The notes under the pieces were generated by a model, which saw only the letters and a list, made by a program, of their open reading frames with translations, made no database searches and had not been told where the DNA came from. Positions 26,515 to 35,835 of a DNA stretch of 64,000 nt are shown here, piece by piece (within the stretch, counting starts at the first letter, position 1; every line of letters begins with the position of its first letter). The stretch covers positions 256,975-320,974 of the forward strand of contig CAVUIT010000015.1 in assembly GCA_963741625.1 (NCBI GenBank), read 5' to 3'. The translations under genes were made by a program, and so were the position numbers. The stretch is from CAWBBA01 sp963741625 (GTDB lineage Bacteria > Desulfobacterota > Desulfomonilia > Desulfomonilales > Desulfomonilaceae).

Positions 26515-26640
26515 TACCGGAGATGTCCCTCCGCCCATTTCCGGGTAGCGACACGATGCCTCATTGGATGGCTCCAGGATCGCAGGTACAGTTACGAACC
26601 ACCCAGGTGCGATTTGCGGGTTCTCTTTTCTCCCCCTTAC
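26515..26640. repeat. GACACGATGCC repeat, copy 3
   Basis: ACCGGAGATGTCCCTCCGCC, GGTAGCGACACGATGCCTCA, GGCTCCAGGATCGC, then AACC...GGTT closing before TCTCTTTTCTCCCC. The terminal stem differs in sequence from copy 2 but keeps pairing. Confidence 0.6.
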
Positions 26641-26775
26641 CTTACCCTTCACCAACCTGATATCGGTCATATATGAGCATCTGAAAGCGTCAGATTTCAA
26701 TCACATATCCATCAGAAGGTACTACGTGGTAGGATTGGCTATGGTTTTTCTCAAGACTGGGAGATTACGAGGACA

Positions 26776-27672
26776 TTGTTTTTCAAACATCACAGATCCG
26801 TCAAGGGCTATTCACTCGCGTTGGCTGCCACGGCAATCTGGTCCGGGAACTTCATCGTAGCTCGGATACTTGTCAATTCAGTGCCGCCGGTGACCCTCGG
26901 TGTTCTGCGGTCGGCCATAGCCATAATTGTTTTCTTGCCTTTCGTGATACGCCCCTTGTGTAAGGAGATCGGCGTCATTCGTCAGCATCTCGGCTATCTA
27001 GCTCTTACGGCGCTCCTGGGGATGTCCGTATGTAACACAGTTGTTTACGTCGCTGCTGCTACCTCGACAGCTTTGAACCTCACGCTGATCGCCATCTGTT
27101 CGCCCATTTTCACCGTCGTGTTTGCTCGACTCTTCCTCCGCGATACCCTCACCATTCGGAGATTCATTGGTCTCATCGCCGCCACTTCGGGAGTTGTTTT
27201 CCTGATCACTGAGGGTCAGTATTCCCGGTTGGCACATTTAATCTTTTCTGAGGGTGACTTATTGATGTTGGGTCAGGCAGCATCTTTTGCGCTGTACACC
27301 ATTCTCGTTCGGGAGAGGCCCGCGGGACTCCATCCCCTGCCATACCTATTTTCCTTGTTCGTCCTGGGCCTGCTATTGTTGCTGCCGTGGTTCGCCTGGG
27401 AACTACTGTCTGGAACACAACGGATGGAATTTTCTCCCACAACTGTGGGGGCGATTCTCTATCTGGGTGTTGGCCCATCGCTTTTGGCTTATCTGTGTTG
27501 GAACGAATCTGTTACGACCATTGGCCCAAGCCGAGCCGCATTTGTCTCTTATTGCCTGCCCCTATTCAGCGGCGGTGAGGCACTTATATTATTGGGTGAA
27601 CCGATCACCGCAGTTCACATACTAGGCGGGGCCATGATATTGGGTGGAGTCATTTTCGCCACACGAGAATAG
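26776..27672 (+). CDS. EamA/DMT-superfamily transporter
   Basis: About 298 residues, ten hydrophobic segments in two EamA repeats. The first includes AATAIWSGNFIVARILV and ends GVVFLITEG; the second includes GQAASFALYTILVRERPAG and ends LGGAMILGGVIFATRE. Exports or exchanges small metabolites; substrate unknown. TTG start with FKHHRSVKGYSLALA following. An alternative internal start is possible because no strong ribosome site is visible. Confidence 0.85.
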   Translation: MFFKHHRSVKGYSLALAATAIWSGNFIVARILVNSVPPVTLGVLRSAIAIIVFLPFVIRPLCKEIGVIRQHLGYLALTALLGMSVCNTVVYVAAATSTALNLTLIAICSPIFTVVFARLFLRDTLTIRRFIGLIAATSGVVFLITEGQYSRLAHLIFSEGDLLMLGQAASFALYTILVRERPAGLHPLPYLFSLFVLGLLLLLPWFAWELLSGTQRMEFSPTTVGAILYLGVGPSLLAYLCWNESVTTIGPSRAAFVSYCLPLFSGGEALILLGEPITAVHILGGAMILGGVIFATRE

Positions 27673-27769
27673 AAAACCTTTTCTGGGGACACCGACGGTT
27701 GTCCCTCTGAGCCGGTTGCAGATGGAGGGAATAAACTGATGATGGTTGTTCCGTCAGGCAATGGATAGG

Positions 27770-28030
27770 GAAATTTGGTATCTCCCGACAACGCCGCCGA
27801 TATAATCGGAGACGCTACCTCTCACGACTCTTTCGAGGTTCAGGCTTCGTGAGAGACGCCTTCTTTTTCACAGAGTTGTCGAGGATACCTTGGAAGTGAT
27901 GCACCTTACGGTGTCCCAGCCACGAGTGGATACGTGGTCACGTTTTCACTCACCGTTTCCGGTTGCCCGAACTTGAGGGTTCCGTGATCGCTGTCCTGGG
28001 CAGAATCGCCTTCCCTTTTGTGGAACTGAT
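27770..28030. ncRNA. Candidate structured RNA or repeat, copy B
   Basis: GGTATCTCCCGACAAC pairs with GTTGTCGAGGATACC. Inside are CCGCCGAT-ATA-ATCGGAGACGCTA and CTCTCACGA...TCGTGAGAG. The 3' part has CCTGGGCAGAATCGCCTTCC. Stems differ from copy A but pair equally well. Confidence 0.45.
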
Positions 28031-28239
28031 GAATTGTACCATCTTATTTTGGATCATTGCCTTGAGTAATTGCAAGGCGTTCCGCTCTTACGCCTGTTCC
28101 GACAAAGAAGAATCAAGGCCCCTATTCTCGTAGCAACGCTCTTTCCTGGAGCCTCGTCAAGGATTGCTCGACCTTGCCGCAATGCTTGCCACCTTCAAGA
28201 TTGATCCATGGAAGTGTGTTTGCATGCATAATCGGACGG

Positions 28240-28272
28240 GCAAAAAAAGAAGGCCATCTTCGAAAAGATGAC
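28240..28272 (-). terminator. Rho-independent terminator of the SH3b protein gene
   Basis: On the minus strand GGTCATCTT-TTCG-AAGATGGCC is followed by TTCTTTTTTT. It lies about 40 bp beyond the stop of 28311-29438. Confidence 0.8.
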
Positions 28273-28310
28273 CTCCGGTCTTAGAGAATTGAGTAGAGTA
28301 GAGAGGACGA

Positions 28311-29438
28311 TTATCTATGGCGTCCCCCTCCACCACCCATGCGGCCACCGCCGCCGCCACCTCCGATGCGGGCGCCACTGAAGCCCCCTGATCGGGCAAC
28401 ACCACTAAATTGTCTACCTCCGAAACTGCCACTGCGGAACGCGTTCGGCGTTGAGAAGGTTCGCGAGCGGAACGTATTTGCAGATCCAGAACGGAGCGTA
28501 TTCGGACTAGAGAAGCTTCGCGAACGAAACGCATTTGCAGATCCTGAACGGAATGTATTCGGACTTGAGAAAGTTCGCGAGCGAAACGCGTTCGTAGATC
28601 CTGAACGGAATCTATTGGTATTGAGTCGGTTTACATTGGATGGAGAAATATTGGAACGATTGGTTGTGAAACTCCTCCCGGTTCCAGCCCGATTGAACGT
28701 AGAAATATTTGAACGATTAGTGACAAAATTCCTGTTCGTTCCAGCCCTTACGAAGTTATTGAATGCATTGGAGTTCCAGGCTCTCTTGCCATGCTGACCA
28801 CCCTGCCACCACCACGCTTGATGGCCACGATGCCACCACCATGGATGGAATCTGTTCCATACTCCGATATTATAAAAGTAAATCGGTAATCCTCCATCCC
28901 AATACGTATCATATCCATAATCTGGCAAGTATGCCCAATCACCGTAATCCGGTGTTACGTCCTCGGAGACAACGTAACTCGGGCTCCGGGAATAAGCCGT
29001 CCGAGGAGGACGCAAATCGGTTTGGATCTGCGGTCCGTAAACCCATGTGTTGTCGGCAAGCTGCGCCCAATCATTTGATGTCCACACGCCGGTAATATTC
29101 AGTTGCTCTCCCATATTGGCGCACCCGATCACATCGTAGTACAAACCAGGTCCACTCCTGATTCGAAGGCAATTCTCAGGCTGATCCACTCCGACGACAG
29201 TGGCAACTCCGCCCTTTGGCTGAGGAGTCTGCGGACCTCCCCCGCCCGGCTGACTCTGATCAACCGAGGCCGGTGGGGTCGGAGGCTGGCTCGGGATTTG
29301 ACCCTGCTGCCCAGCCGCTATGTCTTGAGCAGCAGAAACCTGACTGGATTGAGTATTCTGGGCCATAGACACATACGGTATATTTGCAACGAGCGCCAAT
29401 GCGATCAGAATCGCAAAGGCATATCTTCGTTTTGTCAT
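28311..29438 (-). CDS. Exported SH3b-domain protein with Ser/Arg/Phe repeats
   Basis: About 375 residues. The Met at 29438 follows GAGAGGTTG and begins a Sec signal peptide (AFAILIALALVANIPYVSMA). Then come a Pro/Gln-rich linker, an SH3b domain (CLRIRSGPGLYYDVIGCANM, LADNTWVYGPQI), an aromatic Trp/His stretch, and about four repeats of NAFRSRTFSSPNTFRSGSA type. It ends with a Gly-rich, His-Arg tail. Probably binds the cell wall or outer surface. Repeats diverge slightly from each other. Confidence 0.8.
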   Translation of the reverse strand: MTKRRYAFAILIALALVANIPYVSMAQNTQSSQVSAAQDIAAGQQGQIPSQPPTPPASVDQSQPGGGGPQTPQPKGGVATVVGVDQPENCLRIRSGPGLYYDVIGCANMGEQLNITGVWTSNDWAQLADNTWVYGPQIQTDLRPPRTAYSRSPSYVVSEDVTPDYGDWAYLPDYGYDTYWDGGLPIYFYNIGVWNRFHPWWWHRGHQAWWWQGGQHGKRAWNSNAFNNFVRAGTNRNFVTNRSNISTFNRAGTGRSFTTNRSNISPSNVNRLNTNRFRSGSTNAFRSRTFSSPNTFRSGSANAFRSRSFSSPNTLRSGSANTFRSRTFSTPNAFRSGSFGGRQFSGVARSGGFSGARIGGGGGGGRMGGGGGRHR

Positions 29439-29942
29439 AATCAACCTCTCCCTCGTCTTGGTTTCCAAGTCAGAGGAGGCGTCATCCGGAATTCCGACGC
29501 ATTCCCGCTGTCCTTGGTTTTCTATTAAACTTAGACGCATTCCCTAGGCATTCGTTAAAGAATTGGGGATTTGTTGTACACTGCCTTATGTAAATATAGT
29601 AATACGATGTTCCAACGTCAACTAGCGCCAGTAGAGATATAGAATGGGCGTTGTAAAGCAAGCCAAAAGAGTTTCTATAGTCCCCTCTTGAGTGTGAACA
29701 GCCTGACGGTTCAAGACACCGGCAACCTCTCCTTCTCCCGGAATGTCCACCTTGCTCATTCCAGGTAGCGAAACGATGCCGCTCCGCTCCTCTCCTGAAG
29801 CGTGGTACTTGGTATCACACCCCCGTGACTGTGAACTCGCCTGAATTAAAGCAGGACCCGCACCTTCTCGTTTGAAACTTTTTCAGCCTACCAGCATCTA
29901 TTAAATATAGATAATGATCGCAGGGATGGGGGGCACGGGAAA
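29439..29942. other. Intergenic with repeat copy 4
   Basis: Divergent promoter region. It contains the fourth GACACGATGCC-type repeat (29735-29880, here GAAACGATGCC). No gene seen. Confidence 0.45.
29735..29880. repeat. GACACGATGCC repeat, copy 4
   Basis: TCCCGGAATGTCCACCTTGC, GGTAGCGAAACGATGCCGCTCC, CTCTCCTGAAGC; the 3' part is less well kept. Confidence 0.5.
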
Positions 29943-30248
29943 ATGAGACCCATAATGATAAACGCATGGATAATTGCGACGGCCATGTTGTTTTCCGGTG
30001 TGGTGCTTATGCCTCAAAAAGTTTTTGCGGGCAACTCAACAGTAATTACGGAGCAGCAATGGGGGCGTATGCAGCGGAAGCAGCAATTGAGTCAAGAACG
30101 GTTTGAGAGGCTTCTGCAACAGGAGCGGGCGCAACGTGAGTTGATGATGGCATGGCATAAGAAGGCGCGGTTGCAGCAGGCAAAACAAAAGAGTCGCTCC
30201 GCTTCAAAACGGGAACGGAAGGACGTCGTGGTGGCTGCGTCTAGATGA
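29943..30248 (+). CDS. Small exported Gln/Arg-rich protein
   Basis: 101 residues. Signal peptide (WIIATAMLFSGVVLMPQKVF, cleavage at AGN), then a helical Gln/Arg/Lys-rich segment (EQQWGRMQRKQQLSQERFER) and a basic end. GGGG-rich sequence precedes the ATG. No family recognised. Confidence 0.6.
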   Translation: MRPIMINAWIIATAMLFSGVVLMPQKVFAGNSTVITEQQWGRMQRKQQLSQERFERLLQQERAQRELMMAWHKKARLQQAKQKSRSASKRERKDVVVAASR

Positions 30249-30847
30249 GTCGCGGGCTAACGCTTCTTTATAACTGACAATAGTAATGTCCGAAACTGAG
30301 GATGAGTCGGTGGGGACGGGCAGAGTTGTTTTCCAGTCTAATCAGGCCTGATGTCAAGATCGGTATTTTCCTTCTGATACTGGGAAGAACAATATGTCCA
30401 GCATGCTCAACCTCTCTTGTGAGCTATGCTTTGACGTCAAGAGAATAATATCCCTTCTCCTGGGCAACGTTGGATATGTCTTCCGATATTCCCTGCCATC
30501 CTCTTTGTCCTATACCCAGATAAAATCCGTAGAGCCCTCTGTAAGGAGTGAGGGCACGGTCTTTTCCGAAGAGCCGGTGCCGGTTTATGCCTCTGATGAT
30601 TGGAAATCAGATGTGATCCCTTGCGGGAGTTTTGCAGGAATGGGTTGAGGGTCGTTATAGACGGTGCTCGTTCTTGGGCAACGGGGCTTCGCCGACCTGT
30701 TAGCCACTAGTTTGCAGACATTTATATATAATTACATATACATATCCATCTCTATGTTAAAAACCACAGCAGCCGACATGCGATAAAACGAGCAGACATA
30801 AGGCTCTATCTGATGGCCATTTTAAAGGTGAATACGGCCCAAAGGCA
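30249..30847. other. Intergenic
   Basis: No supported gene. The segment 30760-30830 (CAGCAGCC, GATAAAACGAGCAGACATAAG, TCTATCTGATGGCC) recurs in diverged form at 32320-32375. Confidence 0.4.
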
Positions 30848-31018
30848 GTTCAGAGAAGAGTTTGTCGGCAAGACGAGGAATGGGAAATCTGCCGCGAAGT
30901 CAAGCCTAAGAGTTTCATCGGACTGAAAAACACTGTCGCCCGCTGGCTTCGGAACAATTACGAAGAATGCTGTATCGACTGTCCGACACGTGAGGAAGCA
31001 TGGAAGGCGGAGAAGTAG
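30848..31018 (+). CDS. Open-ended small Cys-containing protein fragment
   Basis: The frame ending at 31016-31018 reads RQDEEWEICREVKPKSFIGL, KNTVARWLRNNYEECCIDCP and TREEAWKAEK, which looks like real protein. No start codon or ribosome site fits in this frame. An ATG at about 30812 is in another frame (MAILKVNTAQRQFREE). It may be a gene with a frameshift near 30860. Confidence 0.35.
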   Translation, partial: VQRRVCRQDEEWEICREVKPKSFIGLKNTVARWLRNNYEECCIDCPTREEAWKAEK

Positions 31019-31034
31019 GCTTGATCTACTGTCC

Positions 31035-32204
31035 TTACTTCCCCGGATACTTGATGGGCAGGCTCAATAGGAGTCCTGCCAACGGCAGTACCATAATGGA
31101 TTTTAAAGCATTTGGTACGCCGAACTGGTCCGCAATGACCCCGAGTATGGTTACACCAAGCCCACCCGTGCCGATCGCAAAACCGACCATGAGCCCCGAC
31201 GCGATCCCCAGGTTCCTGGGCAGGAGCTGCTGCGCCATTACAATGGTCACGGTAAATGTAGAAATCAGCACCATGCCAAACACACCGAGAGTGATGAACA
31301 ACATGACGCCTTCTGCCACTAAGATCAGAGGGAACAAGAGGGTGGCTAAAGCCATGGAAACGATTAGGTACCGCTTGTGACCGATTCGGTCGGCTATCAC
31401 GGAACCCACTATTGTGCCCGCTACGCCCCCGAGCAGAAGGACCGACACAAGCTTACCCGCATAGAGCGGTTCTCCTTTTAGATAATCGATGTAATAAAAC
31501 GGGATATAGGTCATGAGCCCCATTTGGGTCCAAGACCGCATAATAACAGTGCCGATAATGAGAAAGAGAGAAACATACGCGCCTTTGCGAGTAATTTCGG
31601 GGCCCTCGGCTGTCGCCACCGAGACTGGCTTTTCTCGGGCAAGGGAATTCCATGAGTAAAACAATACGGAAATAAATATTAGAGAGAATGTCACCATTAG
31701 AGGCAAGAAGCTGAAGCCCAGATATGTGATTATGGAAATTGAGATTATTGGTCCCAGAGCAAACCCCAGGTTGCCTCCTACTGAAAAGACCGACATTCCT
31801 GTTGCCATTTTGTCGCCGGTGAAAAAATGGGCCGTTTTGTAACCTTCAGGGTGGTAGGAGGCTACCCCCAGGCCGCTGATTATGACCAGGAAAAGCACAA
31901 ACAAATAGCTGTCAGGAACGGAGAGGAGGGACAAACCTATCCCTGCGAAAAGACTGCCGAGTGGCAGCAAGAATGCTTTCTCCTTCTTGTCTGACAGATA
32001 GCCGAATAAAGGCTGGATAACTGACGAGGTTAAATTTGAGGCCATCATAATCACCCCAGCCATTGTGTAAGAAAGAGACAGTTTGACCTTGAGGAAAGGC
32101 AGTATGGCCGGTAGTGCCCCTTGATAAATGTCTGTTACCAGATGACCGAGAGACAAGATCAACAGGATTTTGAGGTCAAAACTTGTTTCGCGAGGCAGGT
32201 TCAT
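31035..32204 (-). CDS. MFS transporter, fosmidomycin-resistance (Fsr) type
   Basis: About 389 residues with 12 hydrophobic segments. The Fsr-like opening GHLVTDIYQGALPAILPFLK is diagnostic, with GYLSDKKEK, SYHPEGYKTAHFF and VGSVIADRIGHKRY as MFS loop motifs. Probably a drug or small-molecule efflux pump. The Met at 32204 (MNLPRETS) follows GAGAG and matches family starts. An upstream Met at 32261 adds a basic stretch unlike the family. Confidence 0.88.
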   Translation of the reverse strand: MNLPRETSFDLKILLILSLGHLVTDIYQGALPAILPFLKVKLSLSYTMAGVIMMASNLTSSVIQPLFGYLSDKKEKAFLLPLGSLFAGIGLSLLSVPDSYLFVLFLVIISGLGVASYHPEGYKTAHFFTGDKMATGMSVFSVGGNLGFALGPIISISIITYLGFSFLPLMVTFSLIFISVLFYSWNSLAREKPVSVATAEGPEITRKGAYVSLFLIIGTVIMRSWTQMGLMTYIPFYYIDYLKGEPLYAGKLVSVLLLGGVAGTIVGSVIADRIGHKRYLIVSMALATLLFPLILVAEGVMLFITLGVFGMVLISTFTVTIVMAQQLLPRNLGIASGLMVGFAIGTGGLGVTILGVIADQFGVPNALKSIMVLPLAGLLLSLPIKYPGK

Positions 32205-32810
32205 TAAAGACTCTCTTTTTTGATTTCGCAGTGAAGCCCGTGTCTTTTCTGACCGGAACAATCAGCCTTTCATCCGGGCCTCAAGCGTTGTATCCAGCAT
32301 AACCAACTTTGATAAAAAATACAGCAGCCAACGTGGGATGAAGCGAGCAGAGATAAGCGTCTATCTGATGGCCCCCTTAAGGATATATCAGCAAATGGAG
32401 TGGTAAGGATAGGCGTTCACAGGCATACAGGTGGAAATATATATGTAGTTACAATTATTTAGGCAGGTACAGGAATTGCCAACGGTGACCTCCCCAAAGC
32501 CACCAATGAATGGCTTCTCAGAGTCCTCTAGGCTTAGTGTAATCAATTCTGAGGGATTTTAGCATTTCCGCGCATCTTCCCTTACTGAAATATCTCACGT
32601 TCTGCTATGGGGTTCTGGAGAACGCGAGAGGAGGACACGGGCCTTCGCACTGAAGCTCTCGGAATAGATTTTGCATTCAGGATTACTCAATGGTAAAATA
32701 CCACAGCGCGGAAAAAGGATCACAAGGCTTGAGGCGGGACATTGTTGTCAGGGATTCCAGTTGAAGATCTTCGGAAGAGAAAGAAGCAATCTGAATTAGC
32801 CCTCCGTGCC
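32205..32810. other. Intergenic
   Basis: Divergent region with no supported gene. It contains the second copy of the CAGCAGCC...TCTATCTGATGGCC segment (32320-32375) and AT-rich DNA near 32430-32470. Confidence 0.4.
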
Positions 32811-32918
32811 ATGCGGGAAATTCAAAGTGAACGACGCGACGGTTCACTCTTGTGGTGGTTATTAGGGGCTGGATTGCTCGTTATTGCGGCCATAGTGTTA
32901 ATCGGCACCTCGGTCTAG
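32811..32918 (+). CDS. Possible small single-pass membrane protein
   Basis: From ATG 32811: MREIQSERRDGSLLWWLLGA, then a 20-residue hydrophobic segment ending LIGTSV. The frame is open upstream with a basic helix (EDLRKRKKQSELALRA), so an earlier TTG start near 32750 is possible. Too short to assign. Confidence 0.4.
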   Translation: MREIQSERRDGSLLWWLLGAGLLVIAAIVLIGTSV

Positions 32919-33670
32919 GGTCCCCTTGGTACTGCGGTGAAGGATTTGACGCGTGAACGGTTGCAGGACTCGCAAGCCTGTCGAAATGGCATTTGATTGC
33001 GGAAATTTTTGAACTGCATTCATCATGATGAAAGATTTGACGATCGCTGCTCTGTGTTAGTCCTTCGCAGGCAAGAACCTGCCAAATAGTTTCCGGATTC
33101 GATTTGAGCGTAACGCATTTCGCCGATACCTGAAACGCTGCCGTGTCGATGGGGGAAATCTGCACATGGGCGGGCATTTTAAGCCCATCGCTTAGCAATT
33201 GCCCTGATGGGTAAATGCTTAATATGGCTTGATGTTATGGCAAGGTGCTCTAAAATCCGACAATTATTACCCTTACAGCTCATCCTAAACCTAAGCGGCG
33301 CCAATACTCGCCCGAATGCCAACCAATTAATATTACAACTTGTTCTTCCGCTCACGACTCCCCATTAAAGTTGGCACGGAACCTGCTAAGAGATCGTGAC
33401 AAGAAACTGGGGGAATTTGCATAACACAAACACATCTTGTTCGGAACGGAGGATTCCTCACAGGGCCGGTTGCAATACTCGGGTAATTGCATTCAGTCTT
33501 GACCCGGGCGGCTTCCCAATTATTGATTAGTTTGATGTTCAAAATTGGTCGGTCACACTGTCACGGCGAATTGCTGATGATGCTTCCACAGATGGAATTG
33601 ATACTTAATACGCCGTGATGCAGATTTGTTAGTTTGACTTGCTCGTTAATTCAATACAAGGAGGCCTCGC
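32919..33670. other. Intergenic
   Basis: 750 bp with no supported gene on either strand. The upstream part of the 33671 promoter region is AT-rich. Confidence 0.4.
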
Positions 33671-33928
33671 GTGTCACCGGAACAGTTGGTCGACAATTTA
33701 ATTGAAGCAGGATGGCATGTAATTGACACCGATTTCGACATGATGGCATTTACCCATTGGAGGAAGCAAGCGCTGGATTGTATCGGCGCTCTCATGGGAC
33801 CGGCCCATGCTTACACACACTATTTCAGGGACTTCGTAGAGCAAGCAGAAAAAGCCAGCCTCCTTACCGGTGAAGGCATTCTCGTGGCAACCAAGGAACA
33901 AATAGCTAACGCCCAACATCAATCTTGA
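33671..33928 (+). CDS. Hypothetical small protein
   Basis: 85 residues, GTG start after AAGGAGG. Compact helical composition: MSPEQLVDNLIEAGWHVIDT, HWRKQALDCIGALMGPAHAY, YFRDFVEQAEKA. A conserved-looking soluble protein with no recognised domain. Confidence 0.65.
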   Translation: MSPEQLVDNLIEAGWHVIDTDFDMMAFTHWRKQALDCIGALMGPAHAYTHYFRDFVEQAEKASLLTGEGILVATKEQIANAQHQS

Positions 33929-33990
33929 ATAGGCCCTGCAGCCAGAGCTTGGGGAACTAGCCCGCGAGCGATCACCGGTCCAAAGACCAT

Positions 33991-34019
33991 CGAAATGGCG
34001 AGACCGCCGCATAATTCCG
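33991..34019 (+). promoter_or_regulatory. Shared upstream element, copy 2
   Basis: CGAAATGGCGAGACCGCCGC then ATAATTCCG, 43 bp before the start of the exported protein gene at 34062. It matches 45353-45380 over more than 30 bp, including AAGACC-TCG upstream. Confidence 0.5.
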
Positions 34020-34061
34020 GTGTACAAAGACCGTTCTGTAAAGAAAGAGAGGAGTAGCAAA

Positions 34062-34496
34062 ATGGCTATGACAAGGCAGAGGAAGTTTCGGCTCTTAACC
34101 TTCATCTTGGTATTACCCGTTTTGATGGGTCTTTATGGGGCTTCTGGAGGGGCTTTCGCAGCTGAGAAAGTCCGTGTACGTCTCGGGGTCGAGGCCAACA
34201 GTGGTTCGCTTCAAGACTACTTGAAACAATGTATAACAAGAGAGTTAGAGCAGCTTTATAATGTGGAGTTCGTGGAATCAGGTCAAGGTGTTGATTTACT
34301 GATCGCTGGCCAGGAAATTCCGAACACGAATGTGTTTGTTGTCAGTGCAACGCTCGCAGCGCCGGCGCAAACCACGGGGGAGTGTAGGCCAAAGACGGCA
34401 CAAACCCTGAAAAATGGGGCCAAAGGAGAGGAGGGAAAAATCTGTCACGATATTGTCACCACACCCAATTTCAAGAACTTTCTTCCGCTCCGTTAG
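34062..34496 (+). CDS. Small exported protein
   Basis: About 144 residues from MAMTRQRKFRLLTFILVLPV after GAGGAG. Signal peptide cleavage near AFAAEK. The mature part (VRVRLGVEANSGSLQDYLKQ, CITRELEQLYNVEFV) resembles a small alpha/beta periplasmic domain, with two conserved-looking Cys near the end. Function unknown. Preceded by the shared upstream element. Confidence 0.65.
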   Translation: MAMTRQRKFRLLTFILVLPVLMGLYGASGGAFAAEKVRVRLGVEANSGSLQDYLKQCITRELEQLYNVEFVESGQGVDLLIAGQEIPNTNVFVVSATLAAPAQTTGECRPKTAQTLKNGAKGEEGKICHDIVTTPNFKNFLPLR

Positions 34497-34776
34497 GTTT
34501 AATGAGACGGTGCCGATATGCCCCCTAAAGACGTGGGGAGCATCTATTTTATGAACACTACCGGCTTGGCTCTCCCCTGAGATCGGCTGTCTGATAGCAG
34601 ATCAATGGCATGTCGTGACCTGAAATGGGATCAAACCTGTGGTGGAACCGGCATTCGTCAGGGGATCTGTGCAGCAGCACTGGTTCCCTGATAGGAGACC
34701 GATACCCTTCAAAAGAAACATCAACACGGAACACGTTTCTCATCAACGATCAAGTAGGTGCCCCATGCATCAACCA

Positions 34777-35073
34777 TCAACTCTCTTCTTCATTGGGCTC
34801 CACCTCGCCTTCGCCTTTCCTCTGGGCAGGCCGAGGCGCTTCGTATCTGTGATCCTGAACATTTCGCTTCCATGAGTGTCTGATGTACCCAGGACAATGA
34901 TTCGTGAATCCATGAATCATCCAGTGTCTTGGCAATACGATAAAACCATCCACGGTTCCGCTCTGCCACTTCAAAGCCAAATACCTGCCGCATATCCTAA
35001 AGTAAATATCCAATTTCTGCTGGCGTTTTCCAAGACATTGGCTGATGTCCGCTTCCCCAACGTTGGTTTTCAT
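34777..35073 (-). CDS. Possible hypothetical protein
   Basis: 98 residues from the Met after AAGGAAAC: MKTNVGEADISQCLGKRQQK, LDIYFRICGRYLALKWQSGT, and an acidic end (GEGEVEPNEEES). An overlapping frame also reads protein-like near 34900, so a slip cannot be excluded. Confidence 0.4.
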   Translation of the reverse strand: MKTNVGEADISQCLGKRQQKLDIYFRICGRYLALKWQSGTVDGFIVLPRHWMIHGFTNHCPGYIRHSWKRNVQDHRYEAPRPAQRKGEGEVEPNEEES

Positions 35074-35154
35074 TGTTTCCTTACCTGGCACGCGTGTATG
35101 ATGTGTCAGTCCTAGATTCCGCGCGTGGCACGATTCGACAGCTGGGAGGCGAGC

Positions 35155-35331
35155 ATGGCGTCTAATGTGACTCTAGAGGACATTTTGGAATGGCTGCGTA
35201 AGAAGGAGCTGCGCTACAACCTCAATGAATCTGATGGCTGGATTCCCATCACTTTGTCTGGGAGGAATACTCAACTCAAAGTTTTTGTGCGGCGCGAACC
35301 GAATTTTAACTTCATTGGAAGCCGTGTTTAA
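35155..35331 (+). CDS. Small hypothetical protein
   Basis: 58 residues from the ATG after GGGAGGCGAGC: MASNVTLEDILEWLRKKELR, YNLNESDGWIPITLSGRNTQ, then a beta-strand end. The fold pattern resembles the first half of YbjN-like sensory domains. It converges on creA. Confidence 0.5.
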   Translation: MASNVTLEDILEWLRKKELRYNLNESDGWIPITLSGRNTQLKVFVRREPNFNFIGSRV

Positions 35332-35346
35332 TCAAGGACTCCTGAT

Positions 35347-35835
35347 CTATGGTTCCGGCCACCCCATGATCGGCACCGTGCTGATGCTGTTCTTCGGGCT
35401 ACCCTCGATAACCCGATCGCTGTACGCCACGTAAACCAGCACATTGCGCTTGCGGTCGAAGAAACGCACGACCTGAAGCTTCTTGAACGCGAGGCTGCGG
35501 TGTTCGTCGAAGACACGCTCGCCATCCTTGAGTTCGCCAATGATCTTGATCGGGCCGACCTGACGACAGGCGATGCTAGCGTCACTTGTATCCTCCGCCA
35601 CGCCCAATTGGCCCTTCACCCCTCCCGTTTCCGCACGGGCGATGTGACAGGCGACGCCCTGGACTTTGGGGTCGTCGAAGCCGTCGATTACGATCTTGTC
35701 GTTGGGTCCGAGCCAGCGAAAATGCGTGCTGACCGAGCCGGTCGTGCCGCGTTCGGGGCGACTGAAGACCCACCATCCTGAGAGCACAATGACCACAAGG
35801 ATTCCTCCGCCGAGAATAATTCCGATCCTTTTCAT
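35347..35835 (-). CDS. creA: CreA family protein
   Basis: 162 residues, normal for CreA. N-terminal signal or anchor (IGIILGGGILVVIVLSGWWV), then the family signatures IVIDGFDDPKVQGVACHIAR, DTSDASIACRQVGPI and VYVAYSDRVIEGSPKNSIST. Exported protein of unknown biochemical role. AAGGAAG lies before the ATG. Confidence 0.9.
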   Translation of the reverse strand: MKRIGIILGGGILVVIVLSGWWVFSRPERGTTGSVSTHFRWLGPNDKIVIDGFDDPKVQGVACHIARAETGGVKGQLGVAEDTSDASIACRQVGPIKIIGELKDGERVFDEHRSLAFKKLQVVRFFDRKRNVLVYVAYSDRVIEGSPKNSISTVPIMGWPEP

